Part shown: positions 8,898 to 17,528 of the stretch, one piece after another
Layout of the letters: each line of letters starts with the position of its first letter
Numbering within the stretch: the first letter of the stretch is position 1
From: Bin5 sp963662575
Lineage (GTDB): Bacteria; Chloroflexota; Anaerolineae; Caldilineales; Caldilineaceae
Direction of reading: 5' to 3'
DNA length: 64,000 bases
Assembly: GCA_963662575.1 (NCBI GenBank)
Contig: OY759723.1
Location: 1,240,001-1,304,000, forward strand
Program-made: the position numbers and the translations under genes
Notes under the pieces: generated by a model
The model's database searches: none
What the model was told of the DNA's origin: nothing
What the model saw: the letters and a program-made list of their open reading frames with translations, nothing else

Positions 8898-10007
8898 CTA
8901 CCTATCTTTCCCCCTGTCTGACCCTGCCGTCACATCATCCGGGTCAGGGCTTTGGGCCAGTTGTTCTTCCAGGGTGGCGATGCGCAACTCCGGGTCGTAG
9001 CCCTCCCCGCGTATACGCAGATCATAGTAGAGCAGCACCGCCGCACAGATGGTAAACGGTATGCTGACAATAGAAAACAGAGATGAGAGCGTAGTGGACA
9101 AGCTCATCATCAGTTCGAACGCATCGGCCGGCAATATGATTGCGATGATCCCCTGCAACACGGCCGCGGGCAGGAGGAGGAGAATAGTCACCAGCACTTT
9201 GAGAATGATCACATAGCCAACCGTGCGCACAACATTGCCCCGGCTCAGGCGCCAACTGCGCCGCAGCGAATCGAGCGGGCCTGCCCGTTCTGCGATCAGC
9301 GCGGCCGGGGCCACCAGCCAGCGCGCCGACAAGTAGACGACCGGGACCAGGCTGACGATGAGTATGAATATGTATCCACAGATGAATACCACTCCTATGC
9401 CGATTAAGGATATGATGCTGGGGGCTTCGCCGGTATTCCAAAAATTGGAACCCAGCAGCCTACCACCAATAACCAGCGCCAGGAGACCGCCGCCAAAAGG
9501 GATTAATACCGCAACCGTCGCCGCGAAGATGGCTGCCCACTGCACAATCACCATGCCCACATAGGGCCAGAAGCGGCGCAGACCCCGGCGGATGCCGGCA
9601 GCGAGGGTCATCGAACCGCCATGCAGCGCTTCGATGCACTGGACCGTGAGGGACAAGATGACGATTGCCTGCGCCGCGACGCCCAATAGGCTGAGGAGCA
9701 GCAGTCCACCGTAAAATCCGCCAAAGGTGTCGAACAGGAATGGAAACAGGTTGAAATCCGGACCGGGCGGTTGGTTCATCAGCAGTTCGATCGCCCGCAT
9801 ATAGTTGCCGAAAAAGCGCCACAAAAGCAGGCCGGAGAAGATCGCCACCGGGACATTGAAAATTGCGGCTGTCAGCAAAAGGAGACCAAAGCGCGCCCGG
9901 TAGAGGCGGAAGGCGCGGTCCAACAGATCGCCCAGGCTCAGTGGTCCTGTCAGGGACAGGACTGGATTGGCTGCCCCTGCTGCACGAGGGGGTGGTTGAA
10001 CGCTCAT
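8898..10007 (-). CDS. multi-pass membrane protein, GPDPase-membrane-domain-like
   Basis: 369 residues with about six hydrophobic segments: near 40-65, 95-125, 150-190, 200-235, 265-295 and 300-330. It has the pattern LSLGDLLDRAFRLYRARFG at the N-terminus and DSLRRSWRLSRGNVVRTVGYVI in the second half. These are typical of proteins annotated as glycerophosphoryl diester phosphodiesterase membrane-domain proteins, a family of unknown function despite its name. The short hydrophilic tail (RGEGYDPELRIATLEEQLAQS) matches the common ending YYDLRIRxEGxDLE. Its start codon overlaps the stop of the upstream gene by four bases (ATGA), suggesting translational coupling. Confidence 0.75.
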   Translation of the reverse strand: MSVQPPPRAAGAANPVLSLTGPLSLGDLLDRAFRLYRARFGLLLLTAAIFNVPVAIFSGLLLWRFFGNYMRAIELLMNQPPGPDFNLFPFLFDTFGGFYGGLLLLSLLGVAAQAIVILSLTVQCIEALHGGSMTLAAGIRRGLRRFWPYVGMVIVQWAAIFAATVAVLIPFGGGLLALVIGGRLLGSNFWNTGEAPSIISLIGIGVVFICGYIFILIVSLVPVVYLSARWLVAPAALIAERAGPLDSLRRSWRLSRGNVVRTVGYVIILKVLVTILLLLPAAVLQGIIAIILPADAFELMMSLSTTLSSLFSIVSIPFTICAAVLLYYDLRIRGEGYDPELRIATLEEQLAQSPDPDDVTAGSDRGKDR

Positions 10008-11128
10008 GGCATCTCCTTCAGCCGCGCGTCCCGCAGCCGGTCCGGGTCAATCTCTGCCTGGGCCAGAGCGCTCACATCCAGGTAGCCGTCGCGCAGCGTG
10101 GGCGGCCGGGTCAGCAGATCCTCCTGCAGCTTGAGGAAAAAGCTCAGCTCACACGGCAGGTCGATCCCAGGCCTGGCGGCAAAGAGCGCCGCCTGCACTG
10201 TCCCCCAACCGGCGCTCGCCTGCGAACCGACCATCACTGCTTTGCCGCCAACCAGCGCCTGGTTCAGCATCTGCGCCGATTCAGTGAACCCCGTGCGCGC
10301 CGTCTTGATGTTGAGAATGTGAAAAGTGTCCATGCTCAACTCCCGACGCAGGTCGCGGGCGCTGAACACGCTGTCGTCGGCGATGAGCAGGGGGAGGGCA
10401 GAGTCGGCCGCGCGCGCACAGGCCTTGCGCAACGCGGCGCGGGCCAGGATCAACTCCACCGGCAGCGGTTCCTCACAATATAGTACGTTCAGTTCGGCCA
10501 TCTTTTGCAGGCGCTGGCGCACGTTCTGCGGCTGAAAACACTCATTGGCGTCAACGTACAGATCGACCTGCTCCCCGAACTGCTCCCGCAGAAGTCGCAG
10601 ACGTTGTAGATCCGCGCCCCAGTTCTGCCCGACCTTCACTTTCAACACCCGCACGCCCTGCGCGACGATGCGCTCGGCCTCGGCCAGGCTGTCGTCCATG
10701 TCGCCCAACCCCAGAATATAGCTCACCCGCACCTGCGAGCGGCTCGCGCCCAGATGCTCGTAGAGGGTACGGTTGCGGCTGTTGGCAAGGGCATGGTGGA
10801 GGGCCATATCAAGAGCGCCGCGGGCGGTCTGATTGTTTTTTACCGTCTGCAGGCGTCCGTAGAGAGAAGACAGTGTGGTATCGTCGACCATTTCGCCCAC
10901 GAGCGGGGGCGCCATCTCCTGGTGGATCACACTGCAGATGCTGGCTACCGTCTCCCCGTAGATCGTGGGCCGGGGCGGCGCCTCCCCCCAACCTACAGCG
11001 CCGTCGCTCAGCCGCACCTGCACAAGGACGTGACGAGCCTCCTGCATGACGCTGGCGGCTCCCCAGCGCAGCGGTTCCCGCAGCGGAAGACGGAAGGGAA
11101 TTGGTTCGATGGATTCGATGGTAGACAT
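10004..11128 (-). CDS. mandelate racemase/muconate lactonizing enzyme family protein
   Basis: 374-residue enolase-superfamily enzyme, cytoplasmic, Mg2+-dependent, abstracting a proton alpha to a carboxylate. Catalytic pattern of the MLE subgroup: Lys163 and Lys165 (VLKVKVG), metal ligands Asp193 (YVDAN), Glu219/220 (CEEPL) and Asp251/252 (IADDS), and the opposite-face Lys275 (NIKTARTG). This arrangement fits muconate cycloisomerase, dipeptide epimerase or o-succinylbenzoate synthase-like activities; the specificity loop does not let me choose. Third position of a P-loop gene / this gene / membrane-protein gene series with 14-bp and minus 4-bp spacing, so probably one transcript. Confidence 0.85.
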   Translation of the reverse strand: MSTIESIEPIPFRLPLREPLRWGAASVMQEARHVLVQVRLSDGAVGWGEAPPRPTIYGETVASICSVIHQEMAPPLVGEMVDDTTLSSLYGRLQTVKNNQTARGALDMALHHALANSRNRTLYEHLGASRSQVRVSYILGLGDMDDSLAEAERIVAQGVRVLKVKVGQNWGADLQRLRLLREQFGEQVDLYVDANECFQPQNVRQRLQKMAELNVLYCEEPLPVELILARAALRKACARAADSALPLLIADDSVFSARDLRRELSMDTFHILNIKTARTGFTESAQMLNQALVGGKAVMVGSQASAGWGTVQAALFAARPGIDLPCELSFFLKLQEDLLTRPPTLRDGYLDVSALAQAEIDPDRLRDARLKEMP

Positions 11129-11142
11129 GGAAAGCCCGGATG

Positions 11143-12024
11143 TCAGTTGGCCGCGATCCGCTCCAGCTTTGCGGCCACCTCGGCGGGGGGGTGGGCCGTC
11201 GTATCGACGACAACCGTGCGGTCGAGGGCGGCGGCGCGCAGGATTTCGACGGCGGCATGTGGGTCGTAGTTGCGGCGTTCGGCCGCGACGATGGCGATCT
11301 TGGCCGCGAGTTCGGCGACGTGCACTTCGCCGCGGCTCACCAGCGCAGCCAGATAGGCCTGCTCCTCATGTGTGAAGAGCTCGCGTCCTTCCGCCACCTC
11401 CTTCCAGCGGAATCCGCCGTCAGAGTCCGAACTGCTGTGGCGTGTGGCATTTGGCGTGCCGTCACTGGGCCCTGGCCGCTGGCCGCCGGCGTTGGCGTTG
11501 GCACTTACCTGGTCGAAAGCATCCTGGCGCTGCAACAACCGCTCCACCCGCACTACATCCGGCGCGTTGAGGACGGCGAAGCGGGCCAGCGGCAGGCTCT
11601 GCGCCGCGAACGTGACTTCGTCCGCGCCCCGCAGCCCGTCGAAAACGGTCAACGCGCCTCTGCCCGGCGCTGCCGGCCGCCGTTGCAACACCAGCCGGCT
11701 GAAGGCGTGCGCCAGACCACCGGGATACCGCTGCCGGTAGCGCCCCGTGTAGTAGAAGCGCCGCCGCCGGTCCGTAACCACAGCGGGGGGATCCCCGTCC
11801 CAGCCCTGAACCGTCGGGATTACCAGCAGATCGGCTAGCTTGCGCCTGTTGGGCAGAAGCGAAATCTCGCCCCAGTGGGCGCGCAGAGCATCGACAGTTG
11901 TACTTTTGCCCACACCCGTCAATCCAACGAGGATCAGCACCGGCATATCGACGATTGCAACCCAGCCAGGGGGAGGAAGGCCGATGCCGAGACCGTCTGC
12001 CAGCAGTTCAAATTCAGTACTCAT
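11143..12024 (-). CDS. P-loop NTPase of unknown function
   Basis: 293 residues from the ATG at 12024 (AAGG nine bases upstream); an in-frame start at 12087 would add 21 Cys/Arg-rich residues without support. A Walker A motif GLTGVGKST lies at 34-42, directly after a hydrophobic strand (VLILVGL). A candidate Walker B-like strand is GALTVFDGLRGADE (about 148-161). The region between has a basic loop (DRRRRFYYTGRYRQRYPGG). The C-terminal third is polar and ends in a Rossmann-like VVVDTTAHPP. It resembles small-molecule or nucleotide kinases in general layout, but I do not recognise the family. It starts the probable three-gene operon with the enolase-superfamily enzyme. Confidence 0.7.
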   Translation of the reverse strand: MSTEFELLADGLGIGLPPPGWVAIVDMPVLILVGLTGVGKSTTVDALRAHWGEISLLPNRRKLADLLVIPTVQGWDGDPPAVVTDRRRRFYYTGRYRQRYPGGLAHAFSRLVLQRRPAAPGRGALTVFDGLRGADEVTFAAQSLPLARFAVLNAPDVVRVERLLQRQDAFDQVSANANAGGQRPGPSDGTPNATRHSSSDSDGGFRWKEVAEGRELFTHEEQAYLAALVSRGEVHVAELAAKIAIVAAERRNYDPHAAVEILRAAALDRTVVVDTTAHPPAEVAAKLERIAAN

Positions 12025-12198
12025 CCGGACCTTGCGTTCTGGGAATACCCGCGGCCAGCCACCGCAGTCAGCGTGGCGGCAGTGCATGCAGAAACATTAT
12101 ACGCCCCCGGCTTAGCCACTGACAATAAAAAGCTGTGATGGACAGTAGACAATGGCGGCAGCACAACGCACGTCCCGGCGGCTTGTGCTTCTGCTGTG

Positions 12199-12207
12199 TG
12201 CTATAAT
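12199..12207 (+). promoter_or_regulatory. extended -10 promoter for the exported nuclease gene
   Basis: TGCTATAAT, an extended -10 element, lies 63 bases before the nuclease start. No consensus -35 at 16-18 bp upstream, as is common with extended -10 promoters. Confidence 0.5.
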
Positions 12208-12269
12208 GCGATCATAATACAGTGAAAGGTTCCTCTGGCTATTCAACTTGCCCCAGCACATGAAATGAT

Positions 12270-14489
12270 ATGATATCCCGATTGTCTCCGCTGTTGCCGC
12301 TGGTCATCCGAATGCTGCTGGTGAGCGCGCTGGGGCTGGCGGCCCGCCCGGCGGCGGCTGCGCCCGCGCCCTCTGACTTGCCGGACGATTTGACACCGAT
12401 CTACCTCATTCAGGGTGACGGTCCGAGCACGCCCTTATCGCTGAAACGCGTTTCTACGTTCGGCCTGGTGAGCGGTGTGCAGTCGAACGGATTCTACCTG
12501 CAGGACCCGACCGGCGACGACAACCCGCAGACCAGCGACGGCATCTTCGTCTACACTTCCTCCGCGCCCAGAGTGCAGGCAGGCGAATGCATCCACGTGC
12601 GCGCCGCGGAAGTGGCCGAATACTACGAAAAGACGGAGCTGACCACGCCGCGCTCGCTTGAGAAGCTCCCCATCGATCTGTGCGGCGGTGGCATCTTGCC
12701 AGCGCCTCTGGCGCCTCTGCCCGCGCCCAACATCGAGCCGGAATCCCTGCTGGAACCGTTCGAAGGCATGCTCGTCGCATTTGAAGAGCTGCAGGGCGTC
12801 GTTCAGGGGCCGACCAAACTGTTCAGCAACGGCAGTGTTGAAATCGCGCTCATCGCCGATCAAGCCCTGCCCTTCGTGCAAGGCGGACGGGTCTTTCAAT
12901 CCAACCCCGCCGACGCCGCCGGGCTGATCTTTCTGGGCAACGCGCTCGGCGCGGACCTGCCGCAGGTGGGCTGGGGAGACCGCGTGCGGCTACGCGCAGC
13001 CGAGCCGGGGACGCCGGTGCAGGCGGTTATCGACTACAGTTTCGGCAAATATCTGCTGCTGCCGCTGCCGGGGCACGAAATCCAGATTCTCTCCCGCCAT
13101 GAATCGACCGAGCAGGCGGTCCTACCGGACGCGGGTGCCTTCCGAATCTGCTCCTTCAACGTGTTGGGGCTGGGCCGGGGCCACGATCAGTTGCCCGACG
13201 CGGCCGACTACGAGGCCGCGCTGCGCCAGCGCGCGGCAGCCATCGCCGGCGGCCTGCAAAACTGTGAAATCATCGGCCTGCAGGAGACCGGCAAGCCCGA
13301 AGACGCCGAAAATCTGGCGCGAGTTCTGACTGAAATCAGCGGGCTGGACTACAGTGCGGTCGCATTTGTCGGCCCCGGAACGGTCAACCCCGCTTTCCCG
13401 CTGACGAATAGCCTGCTGGTACGCAACGACCGGGTGACAGTTCTCAACGCTCAGAACGAACAGGCATGTACCCGCTTCAGTTTCAGCGTACGACTGATCC
13501 CCGGCCAATGCCCGGCGCGGCGGCTGCCGCTCTTCAACCGGCCGCCTCTGGTCGCAGACCTGCTTGTGCGCGGCCCCTGGGGCGAAGACTACCTGCTGAC
13601 GGTGGTAGTCAATCACTGGCGCAGCAAGCGCGGCGATGAGTCGGTGAACGTCGTGCATCGGACACTACAGGCGGAGCACGTGGCCTCGATTGTACAGGCC
13701 CGCCTGGACACAGACCCCGACGCGCATGTCGTCGTGCTGGGCGACCTGAATGATTTCCAAGTCAGCAAACCGGTGGAGACCCTGCAACATGGCGCCCAAC
13801 CCGCTGATGGCGCCGCTCGCGAGCAGGGGCACATTCTACTTTGGCACGCCTTTGACGCCCTGCCGCCCCAGGACCGCTACACCTACATCTTCAACGGCGC
13901 CAGTCAGACGCTGGATCATCTGCTGCTGACACCGGGAATGATGCCCGATTTCAGCGGCTTCGACATCGCGCATATCAACGCCGACTTTCCCATTACGCCG
14001 CCTGGCGACGCAGAGAGCGCGCTTGCCAGCTCGCCCGTATATGGCTCCAGCGACCACGACCCGCTGGTGTTGACAGTGCGGCCCGGCGGCGGCGCCTGGA
14101 TCGCCGGCAATGCGCAGATTCCCAATACGCCGGTTGAACTCGCCGACAGCGCCGGCAGTGTGATCGCCCGCACGGAGACCGACGCGCTCGGCGAATTCCG
14201 CTTCTTCGATCTGCGCCCCGGCGCCTACAATCTGCATTTCGCGCTGCCCGCGCACATCACGCTGCTGACGCACCCGCCCGCCTTAGGGGACCAGCCTGCC
14301 TCGCGGCCGGCGGGTGTTTCTGATGATTCTTCGGTGGTGGTGTTTCAGGTAGAGGTCGAACCGGGCCGGGCGACAGTCGTCGAGTTTTCTGCGCGCGATC
14401 GGCGCGCCGATGCCGGCGCCGCCAGCGCGTTACTCAGCATATTTTACGGATCTGAATCTGCTGAACAGGCTGATACTTCGGATCGTTGA
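12270..14489 (+). CDS. exported endonuclease/exonuclease/phosphatase (EEP) family nuclease
   Basis: 739 residues. A signal peptide (about 1-30, ending PAAAAPA) exports it. A beta-rich, OB-like domain of the ExeM/NucH type follows (about 45-280; VSTFGLVSGVQSNGFYLQDPTGDDNPQTSDGIFVY). The EEP domain (about 288-610) has FRICSFNVLGLG, IIGLQETG (metal-binding Glu), VVVNHWRSKRGDE, VVVLGDLNDF (Asp-Leu-Asn), YTYIFNG, LDHLLL and SSDHDPL (catalytic Asp-His). A C-terminal carboxypeptidase-regulatory/SdrD-B-like domain (GEFRFFDLRPGAYNLHF) covers about 615-700. Probably degrades extracellular DNA for phosphate or carbon. No sortase or membrane anchor is visible. Confidence 0.87.
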   Translation: MISRLSPLLPLVIRMLLVSALGLAARPAAAAPAPSDLPDDLTPIYLIQGDGPSTPLSLKRVSTFGLVSGVQSNGFYLQDPTGDDNPQTSDGIFVYTSSAPRVQAGECIHVRAAEVAEYYEKTELTTPRSLEKLPIDLCGGGILPAPLAPLPAPNIEPESLLEPFEGMLVAFEELQGVVQGPTKLFSNGSVEIALIADQALPFVQGGRVFQSNPADAAGLIFLGNALGADLPQVGWGDRVRLRAAEPGTPVQAVIDYSFGKYLLLPLPGHEIQILSRHESTEQAVLPDAGAFRICSFNVLGLGRGHDQLPDAADYEAALRQRAAAIAGGLQNCEIIGLQETGKPEDAENLARVLTEISGLDYSAVAFVGPGTVNPAFPLTNSLLVRNDRVTVLNAQNEQACTRFSFSVRLIPGQCPARRLPLFNRPPLVADLLVRGPWGEDYLLTVVVNHWRSKRGDESVNVVHRTLQAEHVASIVQARLDTDPDAHVVVLGDLNDFQVSKPVETLQHGAQPADGAAREQGHILLWHAFDALPPQDRYTYIFNGASQTLDHLLLTPGMMPDFSGFDIAHINADFPITPPGDAESALASSPVYGSSDHDPLVLTVRPGGGAWIAGNAQIPNTPVELADSAGSVIARTETDALGEFRFFDLRPGAYNLHFALPAHITLLTHPPALGDQPASRPAGVSDDSSVVVFQVEVEPGRATVVEFSARDRRADAGAASALLSIFYGSESAEQADTSDR

Positions 14490-14610
14490 TGGAAAAATTG
14501 TTGCAGACGCCCCTGCCCGCAAGCGGCGCTAAGACTGCCGCCAGCTCTATCAGTTTGAGCACTTGAAGGCAACTTGATAACTGGGCGGCGGGCGAACATT
14601 GGAGGCACAG

Positions 14611-15120
14611 ATGGAAAGAGTTTACTTGACTTGGCATGACGTGGAAGAGTTGATCACCAAAGTCGTGATGCAGCTTAATACCCCCTATGATGCGCTCCTC
14701 CTGATCACCCGCGGCGGCATCGTGCCCGGCGGCATGATCGCCGAGGCGTTGAAGATGAAAGATATCCTGACCGCTTCGGTCGTGTTTCAGAGCGGGCCCG
14801 GCGTACGCGCCGAGATGAGTTGGCCCCGCTTCCAGCAGTTCCCTGCGGATACGATACTGAGCGGCAAAAAGATCCTGATTGTGGATAATATCTGGGATCG
14901 GGGGCGCACGATCGTCACCGTCAAGAGCCGTGTGCAGAGTACTGGCGCCACCGCCGAGACCGCGGTGCTCCACTGGAAGCAGCGGCAGAATCTCTTCAAG
15001 AACGAGAAACCGGATTACTACGCCGAACTGACCGAGGACTGGATTTACTACCCCTGGCAGCGCGTCGACGATTCAGACGATCTGGTGTCGATGCGCCGAC
15101 CCGCGCCGGAGCTTTCTTGA
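14611..15120 (+). CDS. phosphoribosyltransferase family protein
   Basis: 169 residues of the type I phosphoribosyltransferase fold. The ATG at 14611 has GGAGG six bases upstream; a TTG 12 bases earlier lies before that site. Features: LLLITRGGIVPGGMIAEAL (hood and PPi loop region) and ILIVDNIWDRGRTI, the PRPP-binding loop, in which the usual DDxxDTG is replaced by DNIWDRG. It resembles the short hypoxanthine/xanthine-guanine phosphoribosyltransferases or their regulatory relatives; substrate unclear. The stop codon shares one base with the start of the endonuclease III gene (TGATG), so the two are translationally coupled. Confidence 0.8.
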   Translation: MERVYLTWHDVEELITKVVMQLNTPYDALLLITRGGIVPGGMIAEALKMKDILTASVVFQSGPGVRAEMSWPRFQQFPADTILSGKKILIVDNIWDRGRTIVTVKSRVQSTGATAETAVLHWKQRQNLFKNEKPDYYAELTEDWIYYPWQRVDDSDDLVSMRRPAPELS

Positions 15121-15734
15121 TGTCAGAACTGATACGCCGCCTGCGAACCGCACATCCGGATGCACACTGCGCGTTGAACCACCAGAACCCCTTTCAGCTG
15201 CTGGTTGCGACCATCCTCTCGGCCCAATGCACCGACGAGCGGGTCAACCAGGTGACGCCGACCCTGTTCGAACATTTCCCGACGCCCGCGGCGATGGCCG
15301 CCGCCGACCGCGCGGAGCTGGAGGAACTGATCCGCTCCACCGGTTTCTTTCGCAACAAGGCCAAGAGCCTCCAGGGCGCAAGCGCTCTGATCTGCCAGGA
15401 GTTCGGCGGCGACGTGCCGCGCGAGATGGATGAACTGATCCGGCTGCCCGGCGTGGCCCGCAAGACCGCCAACGTCGTGCGCGGCGTCAGTTTTGGCCTG
15501 GCCGACGGCGTCGTCGTCGACACCCATGTCAAACGGCTCTCCCAGCGGCTGGGCCTGACCAAACAGAAGACCCCGGAGAAGATCGAGAAGGATCTGATGG
15601 CGCTCATACCCGCCGAAGATTGGATCGACATCTCCCACCTGTTGATCTTCCACGGACGGCGCGTCTGCGACGCGCGCAAGCCGGACTGCGCCCACTGCAC
15701 GCTGGCCGATCTGTGCCCGTCGGCTGAGCTTTAG
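15120..15734 (+). CDS. nth: endonuclease III (DNA glycosylase/AP lyase)
   Basis: 204-residue base-excision repair enzyme that removes oxidised pyrimidines and nicks the abasic site. Helix-hairpin-helix LPGVARKTA at 109-117 with catalytic Lys115, catalytic Asp134 in VVVDTHVKRL, and a [4Fe-4S] cluster motif Cys183-x6-Cys190-x2-Cys193-x5-Cys199. Full length for the family. Start overlaps the upstream phosphoribosyltransferase stop by one base. Confidence 0.96.
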   Translation: MSELIRRLRTAHPDAHCALNHQNPFQLLVATILSAQCTDERVNQVTPTLFEHFPTPAAMAAADRAELEELIRSTGFFRNKAKSLQGASALICQEFGGDVPREMDELIRLPGVARKTANVVRGVSFGLADGVVVDTHVKRLSQRLGLTKQKTPEKIEKDLMALIPAEDWIDISHLLIFHGRRVCDARKPDCAHCTLADLCPSAEL

Positions 15735-16028
15735 AGAGTGCTCCACGCCTCTCCACCACTCCCCTCAAATGTTGAAGCGGCTGACGTTACGCAGGACCAC
15801 TCATACGCGACATATATTCCCGCAAACTATAGAATTGTTGTGTTGGTAGACTGCAAAAATGAGGATTGCGAAAACCTAGAGAACACCCGCTCACATAGTT
15901 TCCAGCATATTCAAGATGCGTTCAGGGAGTCAGTTGGTCACACCTGATATGGGCGCACGTTGGGGCGATTGGCATGAAGAGGAACAGGTCAACTTACCCT
16001 TACCTCACCGCGTTCAATCCGCCGCAGT
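15735..16028. other. intergenic gap, relatively AT-rich, no supported gene
   Basis: About 290 bases between convergent genes. The stretch 15790-15960 is visibly richer in A/T than its neighbours. A 69-codon GTG-initiated frame exists on the plus strand, but it has no ribosome site or recognisable motif. Confidence 0.5.
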
Positions 16029-17480
16029 TCAATTCTCTCCATCCCCCTCGCGGGGACTGACGACCAGCGTGTAGCCCTCCCTCGCCTCCACCTCGACCTG
16101 ATCGCCGACATCGGCCGGCTCCGCTTCATCGGAGGATGCGCCGCGCAACTGCGCGTTCCATAGCTCGCCCGCCAGCAAAACCTTGCCCCGCCCGTTCTCC
16201 GCAAAAGGAACCCGCACAGTCGCCAACGAGCCAATCACACCTTCGCTGCCGGTGACCGTGCCCAGCCGTTGAGCGGCCACCACCTTGCCGCCCACAAACA
16301 GGGCGAACGCGCCCATAGCCACCCCCAGCGAAATGATCGTCACCCACGGCACAGCCAACCCCGGCGCATCGAAAAGCAACGCGCTGCCAAAAATGAACGC
16401 GATCGTACCGCCCAATGCGAGCGCGCCAAACGCCGGCGTGAATGCCTCGGCCACCAGCAAAATCAGCGCCAACCCGATCAGCGCCAGCCCGGCGAAATTC
16501 GCTTCCAACTGGCCCAGCGAGTACAACCCCAACAGCAGGCTGATCAGGCCGATCATGCCCGGAATGAATGTACCCGGATTGTAGATTTCCGCGATCAGCC
16601 CAATCGAGCCGAGCGTCAGCAGAATGGTGGCCACGCTGGGATTGCTGATGAAGTTCAGAAACTCCTGCAACGGCGACAACTCCCGCGGCATTATCAGGGC
16701 ATCCGCAGTGCGCAGCGTTCGCTCTTCGCCCAGCACCGTGACCACGAAACCATCCATCTGATCCAGCAGATCCGGCACGCTTGCCGCAATGAAGTCGATC
16801 ACGCCCAACTCTAGCGCACGCGCGTCCGTTGCCGCCGCCGCCTCCTGCACCGCCGCAACAGCCCACTCCACCGCCTCCTCGCCGCGACGCGAGGCCAGGT
16901 TCTCGATGTCGGCGCTGAGAATATTGACCACCTTCGCCTCCATCGTGTCGCCAATGTCCTCCCCCTGGCCGCCGACGGGGCTGGCCGCGCCGATGCTGCT
17001 GCCGGGCGCCATCGCTGCAACGTGCCCGGCCAGCGTGATAAACGTGCCCGCGCTGCCGGCTTGCGCCGCCGACGGCGCGACATACACTACCACCGGCACA
17101 GGCGAAGCCAACATGTCCTGCACAATCTGCTTGGTCACTTCGACACTGCCGCCGGGCGTGTCCAAGCGCAGGATCACCGCCTCGGCCCCCTCCAACTGCG
17201 CTTCTTCGATCGCCCCGCTGAGATACTGTCGCAGCACCGGCGTCACAGCCCCACGAAACGTTAACACCAGGACAGAAGGGGGCCCCGTCTGCGTAGAGAT
17301 CGCCTGCTCTTGACCAGCCAGAGTTGCGCGGCGCACCCCGGCAGGGTTGGCCGCCTGCACACCGTCTATCACGGTCAGGAACATCCCCAACAGAAGGCAC
17401 GACAGATAGAAGGTGCGATAGAGCCTTATCAGAAGCGGCCCGCCTGCCCTATTTACGTTTTTCCCGCGGCGTCTGATCAT
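16029..17480 (-). CDS. NfeD-family membrane serine protease (ClpP-class)
   Basis: 483 residues: signal peptide/anchor (about 20-44), periplasmic or extracytoplasmic ClpP-like protease domain (about 65-270), four to five membrane helices (about 285-400) and a C-terminal NfeD OB-fold domain (about 410-480). The protease dyad known from archaeal PH1510 aligns to Ser143 in QAGSAGTF and Lys183 in EAKVVN; oxyanion-loop motif DTPGGSVE at 107-114. Such proteins are linked to stomatin-like partners and membrane quality control. No stomatin (SPFH) gene is adjacent here. ATG preceded by GGAAGG. The upstream same-strand gene is recN, 48 bases away. Confidence 0.9.
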   Translation of the reverse strand: MIRRRGKNVNRAGGPLLIRLYRTFYLSCLLLGMFLTVIDGVQAANPAGVRRATLAGQEQAISTQTGPPSVLVLTFRGAVTPVLRQYLSGAIEEAQLEGAEAVILRLDTPGGSVEVTKQIVQDMLASPVPVVVYVAPSAAQAGSAGTFITLAGHVAAMAPGSSIGAASPVGGQGEDIGDTMEAKVVNILSADIENLASRRGEEAVEWAVAAVQEAAAATDARALELGVIDFIAASVPDLLDQMDGFVVTVLGEERTLRTADALIMPRELSPLQEFLNFISNPSVATILLTLGSIGLIAEIYNPGTFIPGMIGLISLLLGLYSLGQLEANFAGLALIGLALILLVAEAFTPAFGALALGGTIAFIFGSALLFDAPGLAVPWVTIISLGVAMGAFALFVGGKVVAAQRLGTVTGSEGVIGSLATVRVPFAENGRGKVLLAGELWNAQLRGASSDEAEPADVGDQVEVEAREGYTLVVSPREGDGEN

Positions 17481-17528
17481 CTGTAGCCTTCCTGTCTACC
17501 TTCCATAACCCACGGCGCTTGCCGCAGG

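Noticed and set aside
15738..15947. 69-codon GTG-start frame
   Set aside because: No ribosome site, no motif, in an AT-rich gap; coding not supportable.
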